Assembly (NCBI GenBank): GCA_004352715.1
Contig: SCFE01000008.1
Span: forward strand, 3,233,872 to 3,270,341
Length of the DNA: 36,470 bases
Direction of reading: 5' to 3'
From: Hofstenia miamia
Taxonomy: Eukaryota; Xenacoelomorpha; Acoela
Each line of letters opens with the position of its first letter. Position 1 is the first letter of the stretch. A program made the position numbers and the translations under genes. The notes beneath the pieces are model-generated. The model was given only the letters and a program-made list of their open reading frames with translations, did not search any database and was not told the origin of the DNA. Below are positions 29,349 through 36,470 of this stretch, one piece after another.

Positions 29349-30713
29349 AAGCCAGGTGAAATTGTACACTTTATTTCCGAGAACAGCTTAGAATTGTGTG
29401 CAGCATTCTGCGCATGCACTTTTCTAAATGTCATTACAGTTGGGTCCAATTCTTTAAGTCCTCTTAATGAACTAAGATGTAATATCATTAACACATGCTC
29501 CTCTGTCTTAATTGTTTCAAAATCGATTTTTGAAAACTTCGGTCCCATAAAGGATCTTGCATCAATTCACACAGTAATCGTTATGGAGGTTCCCAAAAAT
29601 TCAACAAAGTTTTGTGTAGCAACTGAAATATTTACTCTTCCCTCTCAGCACCCTGACCTAAAATCCGAAGATTTGACGAATGTAGCTTTAATGCTTTGTA
29701 CCTCAGGAACTTCCGGGAAACACAAAGCCATAAAATATGAACATAGAAGCTTACTAAGAAGTTGTTTGTTCTCAATTTCTAAATCAAGCAAAACTTCATC
29801 TGTTGTTATTTGTAACAAACCTTTTCCTAATATTGGAGGAATTATGACTTTCATTAACGCTATCTATACAGGTAAAAACTTGTACATGATGGAAGGGTTC
29901 GACCCGAAAACATTTCTTTATGCAGTAGAAAAATTTAGAGTCACCATACTTATAACCACCCCAGCAATGCTACAGTCATTGGTAAAGCTTTCAGACTTGA
30001 AGACTTACGATTTATCAAGCGTAAAAGTACTTGTTGTAGGTGGATCGATGATCGACACAGAAAATATTAAATTGTTTAAGTGTAATTCAACTTTGAGTGA
30101 CTATGTTTTGTACATCAACGGATATGGGTCTTCAGAAGTTGGTGGTTCAACCGTTTCTGCAACTCGATTGGAAAACTATAGCAGTTCTGTAGGTAAACTT
30201 CTTCCTAACTTTTCCATGAAAATAATTGATCAGGAAAATCAAAATGTTTGCAACTTTTATGAAGATGGCGAAATACTTATTAAATCACCTGTTGTCATGA
30301 AGGGTTATTTTCAAAACAGTGGCGAAACTGACTTTACGGAGGATGGTTATTTCAAAACCGGAGACATTGGACATATTGATGAAAACCATAACCTCTTTAT
30401 AACAGGGCGTATCAGCTCAATCATAAATTTTCGGTCCTTTCGACTACATCCCTCTGAAATTGAGGAAGTCCTTCACAGGCATCCTGCTATTAAAGAAGCA
30501 GCAGTTGTCGGGAAAAAACACGAACAACATGGAGAAATACCCATAGCATTCGTGGTGCTTTTAGATAAGCATTCTAGTGCAAAAGGCATCTTAAAATATT
30601 TAAAGGATAATCTTTCCGAACACAAATTACCATTTCAAATTCGAATTCTTCCATCGATACCATTAAACTTGGGTAATAAATTTGATTTAAAATATTTGAA
30701 AGGGATTTTGTAA
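29349..30713 (+). CDS. Acyl-CoA synthetase / luciferase-like adenylating enzyme, C-terminal part
   Basis: Open from the transposon boundary (AAG CCA GGT GAA) to TAA, 454 codons, same frame as the N-terminal part at 26930. Numbered from the Leu codon at 29394, the family motifs appear in order: the phosphate-binding loop CTSGTSGKHKAIK (102-114), GYGSSEVG (243-250), DGYFKTGDIGHID (317-329, D324 binds the ribose), GRISSIINFRSFRLHPSEIE (338-357) and the C-terminal lysine in LGNKFDLKYLK (K429). Such enzymes activate a carboxylic acid with ATP and usually transfer it to CoA; insect luciferases belong here. Deviations are PKG to HKA in the P-loop and KG to RS in the hinge region. There is no C-terminal SKL, so no peroxisomal signal. 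Neither substrate nor luciferase activity can be inferred. No intron is seen. Whether this copy is broken depends on the transposon insertion being real. Confidence 0.85.
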   Translation, partial: KPGEIVHFISENSLELCAAFCACTFLNVITVGSNSLSPLNELRCNIINTCSSVLIVSKSIFENFGPIKDLASIHTVIVMEVPKNSTKFCVATEIFTLPSQHPDLKSEDLTNVALMLCTSGTSGKHKAIKYEHRSLLRSCLFSISKSSKTSSVVICNKPFPNIGGIMTFINAIYTGKNLYMMEGFDPKTFLYAVEKFRVTILITTPAMLQSLVKLSDLKTYDLSSVKVLVVGGSMIDTENIKLFKCNSTLSDYVLYINGYGSSEVGGSTVSATRLENYSSSVGKLLPNFSMKIIDQENQNVCNFYEDGEILIKSPVVMKGYFQNSGETDFTEDGYFKTGDIGHIDENHNLFITGRISSIINFRSFRLHPSEIEEVLHRHPAIKEAAVVGKKHEQHGEIPIAFVVLLDKHSSAKGILKYLKDNLSEHKLPFQIRILPSIPLNLGNKFDLKYLKGIL

Positions 30714-33248
30714 ATTTCAACTTGAATCATCAATTGCTTATTGATCGCTGATGAATACAAGTTTCATTATTTATTGTTAGATTTATATTTTCATATTGTT
30801 GAAAACTTGTAAAATCTTAAATTGGAGATCAAAAACATATTTTTGTAACAATAAGATTCTAGTGGTGACATCGTTTCAAATTTATGATGTATTCGTGAAT
30901 CTCTTTCGCAATTTTTTTGATTTCTGCAAACAAGGTTTAGAGGATTATATTATTTACTCAGGGCTGTACTCCTAGATAATTGACAAGGGTGCTCTAAGTT
31001 TGAGAACTATATTTTTATATTACATATTGACCAAATTCAATTTCTACACAAGTAAGATACAACATCCCAAACCATAATAATATTTAACAAGAAAGGTTGA
31101 GTTCCTAGCCCTAGAGTACACCCCTGTTATTACTCTTTAGACATAATATGCAAAACTTAATGCTGTAATAACTTGACTAAATAATTCTATTTCCGTTTTA
31201 AGAATGCTGTCTTCAAAACACAATTGATTAATTAAAAGATATATCTATGAAGTTGAAGAAAATACCCGAAACTTGATTTAAAAAACTTAGTTTCGAAGAT
31301 TTTCAAAGGGATTTCTACTAAGCTTATTTTCAGAGAATATCAAAAGTATTGTAAGTATATGTGTTTAAATTTTTCATATTTCAAGGGACACATTATTTAT
31401 AAGTATCTTTCAAAAATAGTTTTAGAAATTGAGTTCTTTTAATTTCTAAACGTATAGTAATGTAATAAATATAAGTGATAGTGATCTGACTGAATGCTTA
31501 GCAAAGTAGAAATATTTATAACTATGAAATCAAAAAATATCACAATTTGCATTTGATAAAAATATGAACATTTTAGTCCATTCCTACAAAGAAAAAGCCT
31601 GAGATGTTAGCAAATTTTACTAATTCATTCTAAAGTTTACAGGGTTTTATCAATATCGTTGTTATTTTAATTGAATTAGAAAATATTAAGAAAATTCACC
31701 CATTTTCAATACTTTATGAATGCATCTCAAGTACTGAAAATTGAACTCGAGCTTAGCAATAACCTATCGTTGCATATAGAACTTCTTAATTTTAGTTCGT
31801 AATAAACGGACACGTGAAACCTTTAAAGCAAGGCTGAATATTCATATGGTTATTGTAGCTTTTAACTGAGACATTGAGAAGTTTTTACAAGCTTCAGGCC
31901 ATTTGGCGAATAGCGGGATATAAATTCACTGTTATTATTAGAGCGATTACATTTTTTACCAAAGAACTAACTGCTTTGACTACGAAAATTTTGACAGTAT
32001 ATTGACTTAGTATTTATTGGTTAAAGCTTTTTGTATAGTAATGTTTGCATTTTGCAGAATATATTGTTTAAGGTTTTCTACATAAAAATCACAATACTTG
32101 GCTAAAAAGTTCTGGAGCTTCAAAAAAAACTTCATTCAAAAATGGTATTAGAATATTGGACCATTTGAAAGTTAGCCGTGATAGCTGGACTGCTTTGAGG
32201 GTTGGGACAAACTATTTAATTAATGTCTTTCATTTTACCTAATCTTTCTTCTATTTTTTATTTGAATTTTTTATTGCTTTTTTATTTTTATTATTATTTA
32301 TTAATTCTTTTGTTTTTACAAATATATAGTGATTGACACTTCTAAAGAAGTAAATATATAAAAATATACAAATTAACTTTATTATTATATTGTTTTCGAA
32401 AGTTTAATGTTCTTGAGGACTTAAGTTATTGGTTTTTGATTTTTCATTAGCTTTGCTATATTTTATTGAGTTTGTTCTATGATTTGTCAAATAATTGGAT
32501 CTATTTTTCCTTCATGAAATTTTAACAGATTCTTTGAATTTATTGAAATTTGGTTTATCTTTTATATCTCAATGGAGCTTGTTCCTTAAATCAATTGTAA
32601 AATTTGTAAACGACTTTCCTCTTATTCTGACCACAATAAAGATTGACTTTATTTACTTTTATGCGTCCTAATTATTTTCAATAACTAAAATAATTAATAC
32701 GTTTTCGCTAGATGGCGTCTAGTTATATTATAGAATTGAATTGCTTACATTTCAAATAGCATGGATGTACAATTATAAACTAAATTTAAATCCATGCACC
32801 ACAGTGCTCCCCAAAATTAGTTAGGTTGTCTGAGTGCGCACACGTATTACAAGGCTTCTGATCAAAATGAAGACATTGAATTTATTTGAAATTTATAAAT
32901 TTCAATTTACATGTCTTATTAATTACTGTAATCATATATTTATGTACAAAGCGCTAAAATTACAGACAAAAAATTTAAATTTTCATTGAATCTGGAAATT
33001 CAGTCACAAACACGTTACCAGTTACAGATTGGGAATTATATTGCTCAATCATTACAATTTTAGTGTTGGTCACTAAAATAAAATTCTATTTAAAATGGAA
33101 GGAAATGTAAAAAAGGGATATTTCAGAATGTCGTAATATGTTTGCAACATTAGATATATCACATGCCTAATTGCTTTTCAGTTAAACAATAAAGTGTTAA
33201 CAATAGTATTAAGCGTATTCTAGGTTAATTTTGTTTTCAACAGATGTA
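30714..33248. other. Non-coding stretch downstream of the enzyme gene
   Basis: AT-rich without a supported gene apart from the MITE at 30959-31126. Near 32705 CGCTAGATGGCGTCTAG is a short near-palindrome sharing CTAGATGGC with position 71. The first bases after 30713 should be the 3' untranslated region, but no clear AATAAA lies close to the stop. Confidence 0.5.
30959..31126. mobile_element. 168-bp hAT-type MITE
   Basis: The left end CAGGGCTGTACTCCTAG is mirrored by the right end CTAGAGTACACCCCTG. Left flank TTATTTACT and right flank TTATTACT are the same word apart from one T in a homopolymer, consistent with an 8-bp target-site duplication that slipped by one base. The interior is AT-rich and non-coding. 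It lies about 245 bases after the enzyme stop codon, possibly in its 3' untranslated region. Confidence 0.68.
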
Positions 33249-34343
33249 CACTGCTGGACAAAATGGTTTGCACATAAGGGTTTATTGCATAATTTCTCTG
33301 GCAATTATATTTGCTTGTTTTTCACACTGATCACAGCAAATCAGTATTGTCTTCGATAGGTCATTTAATTAAATCACGCAAATATCAACTACCCCAAAAT
33401 TATATGGAAGCTAATTATTTTAAAGCATCTTGATTGTGTTTCACTTGGACAGATTATTAAAGAGCTTGGACAACCAAAGTTAAGTGCTCACGATTTTGTC
33501 AACTATTTTAAAGCAGCTGGAAATACTTAGTCCAACAAAAATCCAGGACTTCTGTCAACGGTTGGGCAGCACCTTAAACGCACGTTGAATAGCATGTCCA
33601 AGGCAGCCACGTGCTTCACAGCCACTGAGTTTCAGCAGAATTGGACCCAAGTTAGTGAAGTCAGCAATCGGAATATCAATCCTGCTCTGGTAGGCAGAGT
33701 TGCAGCTGAATGTCCCAAGCTGTCGTGATTTTGTTATTATTGAACAAAATCCTTTGAACAGACGAATCCAAAATTAAGTATATATTCAAAAAAGAACCAG
33801 GTACAACGACGAGGTAATGCTCTTTAAAAACAGTGATATTTGGAAGCGGTAGTTTCATGGTTTGGGGGTAAATCAAATACTGTGGACAATGAAGAATAGG
33901 CAAAGTTGATGGCAACATGGATTGTCTGACAGACGTCTAAATATAGATGAAGACAATGTTGCTATTACTTGAAGACACAGAAATTATGCAACAAGATGGC
34001 GCACCATGTTACAAATTGGACAAACTCCGCAATTTCTAAAACAAAATTGATTCCCAAACTTGTATAATTGGCTTGCTCAGTCACATGATTTAAATATAAT
34101 TGAAAATTTTTGTGCTAAGCTGTAGATGAATGTTTTGAAAAGGTATCCAACTAACCATTCCTGAATTATGGGGAGCAATTCAAGAAGAGCTACACAACAT
34201 TCATTCATTGAGAATTTTAACAAATTCCTTGCAAGCCACATCAAGCCGTTTTGGGGTCCATGGACACTCGAAAAAATGTTTGTTTATAACGTGTTTGATC
34301 GTTCGGCACACGTAGGAGTGCAAACCTTTTTGACCAGCCCAAA
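33249..34343 (+). mobile_element. Tc1-like transposon, about 1.1 kb, dead
   Basis: The left end (after a TA at 33247-33248) reads CACTGCTGGACAAAATGGTT followed by TGCAC. The right end GTGCAAACCTTTTTGACCAG is its imperfect complement, followed by TA at 34344-34345. Size, TA flanks and contents fit the Tc1 family. The encoded transposase is heavily mutated. Confidence 0.78.
33380..34300 (+). pseudogene. Tc1-like transposase remnant
   Basis: Recognisable fragments appear in order but in shifting frames with stops: LGQIIKELGQPKLSAHDFVN (HTH region, near 33440-33500), a GSGSFMVWG-like piece near 33840-33870, QQDGAPC with the second catalytic Asp at 33995-33997, and DLNIIENF with the downstream catalytic Glu at 34102-34104. 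A C-terminal ELWGAIQEELHNIHS segment follows near 34165-34210. The Asp and Glu codons are in different frames, so at least one frameshift separates them, and several stops are present. The order and motifs (MVWG, QQDGAP, SxDLNxIEN) define a Tc1-family DD-E transposase. No product can be made from this copy. Confidence 0.82.
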
Positions 34344-34404
34344 TATTTTGAAATAGAAAGTATTAAGCCAAATGTTGGAAGAAAAACTTCGTTATAATTT
34401 TAAG

Positions 34405-35404
34405 NNNNNNNNNNNNNNNNNNNNNNNNNNNNNNNNNNNNNNNNNNNNNNNNNNNNNNNNNNNNNNNNNNNNNNNNNNNNNNNNNNNNNNNNNNNNNNNN
34501 NNNNNNNNNNNNNNNNNNNNNNNNNNNNNNNNNNNNNNNNNNNNNNNNNNNNNNNNNNNNNNNNNNNNNNNNNNNNNNNNNNNNNNNNNNNNNNNNNNNN
34601 NNNNNNNNNNNNNNNNNNNNNNNNNNNNNNNNNNNNNNNNNNNNNNNNNNNNNNNNNNNNNNNNNNNNNNNNNNNNNNNNNNNNNNNNNNNNNNNNNNNN
34701 NNNNNNNNNNNNNNNNNNNNNNNNNNNNNNNNNNNNNNNNNNNNNNNNNNNNNNNNNNNNNNNNNNNNNNNNNNNNNNNNNNNNNNNNNNNNNNNNNNNN
34801 NNNNNNNNNNNNNNNNNNNNNNNNNNNNNNNNNNNNNNNNNNNNNNNNNNNNNNNNNNNNNNNNNNNNNNNNNNNNNNNNNNNNNNNNNNNNNNNNNNNN
34901 NNNNNNNNNNNNNNNNNNNNNNNNNNNNNNNNNNNNNNNNNNNNNNNNNNNNNNNNNNNNNNNNNNNNNNNNNNNNNNNNNNNNNNNNNNNNNNNNNNNN
35001 NNNNNNNNNNNNNNNNNNNNNNNNNNNNNNNNNNNNNNNNNNNNNNNNNNNNNNNNNNNNNNNNNNNNNNNNNNNNNNNNNNNNNNNNNNNNNNNNNNNN
35101 NNNNNNNNNNNNNNNNNNNNNNNNNNNNNNNNNNNNNNNNNNNNNNNNNNNNNNNNNNNNNNNNNNNNNNNNNNNNNNNNNNNNNNNNNNNNNNNNNNNN
35201 NNNNNNNNNNNNNNNNNNNNNNNNNNNNNNNNNNNNNNNNNNNNNNNNNNNNNNNNNNNNNNNNNNNNNNNNNNNNNNNNNNNNNNNNNNNNNNNNNNNN
35301 NNNNNNNNNNNNNNNNNNNNNNNNNNNNNNNNNNNNNNNNNNNNNNNNNNNNNNNNNNNNNNNNNNNNNNNNNNNNNNNNNNNNNNNNNNNNNNNNNNNN
35401 NNNN
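34405..35404. other. Assembly gap of exactly 1000 N
   Basis: Exactly 1000 N, so probably a default-size gap. The 60 bases before it and the DNA after it show no gene. An apparent 359-codon frame across it is an artefact. Confidence 0.95.
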
Positions 35405-35460
35405 ATTTGTCTCAGAAAAATAGCTGCATCCTACGACAATTAATGAGATGACAATTTTAT

Positions 35461-35570
35461 AGAGGTGTGCGAATCTTTATGACCGCGACTATATATATAT
35501 ATATATATATTAGGCGCCGCGAACGGGGGCAAGAAATGGCAGCTGCACCCTCCTTTTCATGGCGAGTTGA
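35461..35570. repeat. Tc1-like terminus, (AT)10 microsatellite and GC-rich island
   Basis: GGTGTGCGAATCTTTATGAC followed by CGCGACTATA (35465-35492) looks like a transposon end, read as TATAGTCGCGGTCATAAAGA on the other strand. It resembles Tc1 termini in its GCACACC and GGTCATAAA spacing. An (AT)10 run follows at 35491-35510, then a GC-rich patch (AGGCGCCGCGAACGGGGGCA). Its partner end would lie in or before the gap. Confidence 0.35.
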
Positions 35571-36149
35571 TTGAATTGACTAGAGTTTTACCAAATCTAA
35601 ATTGCGAACTTCTTAGTAATACTTGATTTCAATAAATTTAAAATGTATTGCGCTAAATGTATTGGAACATATTTTTACTAAATGAAGTTCATTTATCCAA
35701 TTTTCAATTCTAAATTATATAGATACTTGTGAATTATACTATTAAAAATACATAAAACATGCAATTCATTTTTAGGTGAATAAAAAATTTTTCTAGATCG
35801 TTATAAAAAATCTTTAATTCCTTAAACCAGGTTAAATCTTTGATTAATATCCGGGAAATAATGGTGTTATTTTACAATCTACTTCCATTTGAAATGCATT
35901 ATATCAGATATAAAGTGCTTCCTATTACTAATATGGTAAAGATTGATTTCAATATAGTTGACCTGTAGAAAAACAAACCATCGGCCTATATTCGTGTATT
36001 TTTACACATGGGATGGGAGATTAAAGCAGATTCTAGCACATTACTTCGGATAATCAAATGGTGCTTGGAAAATAAGATTTTATCTCATTGTTCCCTTTCA
36101 ATTAAATGACTAAATTTCCTCAAAAAGTTATAAAATATTTTTTCAACAA
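35571..36149. other. AT-rich non-coding stretch
   Basis: No open frame, inverted repeat or terminus was recognised here. Confidence 0.55.
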
Positions 36150-36437
36150 AAACAGGTTTCTAAAATATCACACGTAAACTTGTATACATGCGAAGATTGT
36201 CACCATTCCTACATCGGTGAAACAAAGCGACATCTTTAAACTCGGGTTAATGAACATCTTTCAGGGCACTTAAATTCTGAAATTTATACTCATCAACATC
36301 GAGCAAACAATAATAATTTTAAGATCATTATGAAAACACCTAATACTAAGATTTCTGAAGCCCTAATTATTAAGAACTCAAATAAACAAAGACTAATGAA
36401 TAAACAAAGAACGACCAACATATTGAATATCTTTTAG
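36150..36437 (+). pseudogene. Penelope-like retroelement remnant: GIY-YIG endonuclease C-terminus
   Basis: One frame from about 36150 to TAG at 36435-36437 reads VSKISHVNLYTCEDCHHSYI, then GETKRHL, a stop (TAA at 36237-36239), then TRVNEHLSGHLNSEIYTHQH and later ISEALIIKNSNKQRLMNKQR. The pattern Y-x-C-x-x-C...YIGET-x-R-x-L...R-x-x-EH...H...EAL-x-I...LN-x-Q is the GIY-YIG endonuclease domain found after the reverse transcriptase in Penelope-like elements. The CxxC zinc pair, YIGET core and downstream EA motif are all visible. The internal stop and missing reverse transcriptase upstream indicate a 5'-truncated dead copy. Confidence 0.75.
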
Positions 36438-36470
36438 TGTATGCATATTTAACAAAATTAAATGTAGTGA

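Noticed and set aside
34372-35451. 359-codon plus-strand open frame
   Set aside because: Almost entirely N from a default-size gap; only about 12 residues at each end are real and they show no motif.

Overview
The window looks like nuclear DNA of an invertebrate, most likely an arthropod. It is strongly AT-rich, genes are sparse, there are no operon-like gene clusters, and decayed DNA transposons, LINE-type and Penelope-type fragments are dense. The arthropod guess rests on the transposon types, for example a Tc1/mariner-superfamily element ending in TACAGGGTGAGCGAAAAG. It is inference, and I cannot name a species.

Layout. 1-5740 is non-coding DNA with a degenerate ACGTTTAGAA repeat, a hAT-type MITE with a perfect 8-bp target-site duplication (1643-2407) and a long-TIR MITE (4213-4676). 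On the minus strand at 5795-7726 is the best intact host gene: a 643-residue RING/B-box/coiled-coil (TRIM-like) protein with an unassigned, propeller-like C-terminal half. A second, broken copy lies at 14352-15332. The flanks of the two copies are also homologous (7727-8240 and 9490-13351 against 15333-15640 and 16250-18915), so this is a segmental duplication. Its order depends on a 1000-N gap of apparently default size. A Tc1/mariner-superfamily element sits only in copy A, and copy B shows the matching unoccupied site.

18593-22670 is bounded by hAT-like ends and an 8-bp duplication and contains a LINE fragment. 22679-26500 is mostly featureless. 26930-30713 holds an adenylate-forming enzyme gene (acyl-CoA synthetase / luciferase-like) split in this assembly by an intact-looking hAT transposon (27419-29348) that encodes a 497-residue BED-finger transposase. 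About 100 bp of the enzyme exon occurs on both sides of the transposon, there is a single N at the left join, and the left flank of the element does not match its right flank. The locus is therefore either rearranged or a join of two haplotypes or two element copies. 30714-36470 contains a short hAT MITE, a dead Tc1-like element, another 1000-N gap and a Penelope-type GIY-YIG remnant at the right edge.

The genes do not form a pathway. The window is best read as a transposon-remodelled region with two host genes: one duplicated and then lost in one copy, the other interrupted. I found no clearly new molecular system. The most unusual items are the hAT/exon junction with a possible excision footprint, the uneven identity along the duplication, and the cluster of micro-duplications in the TRIM pseudogene.
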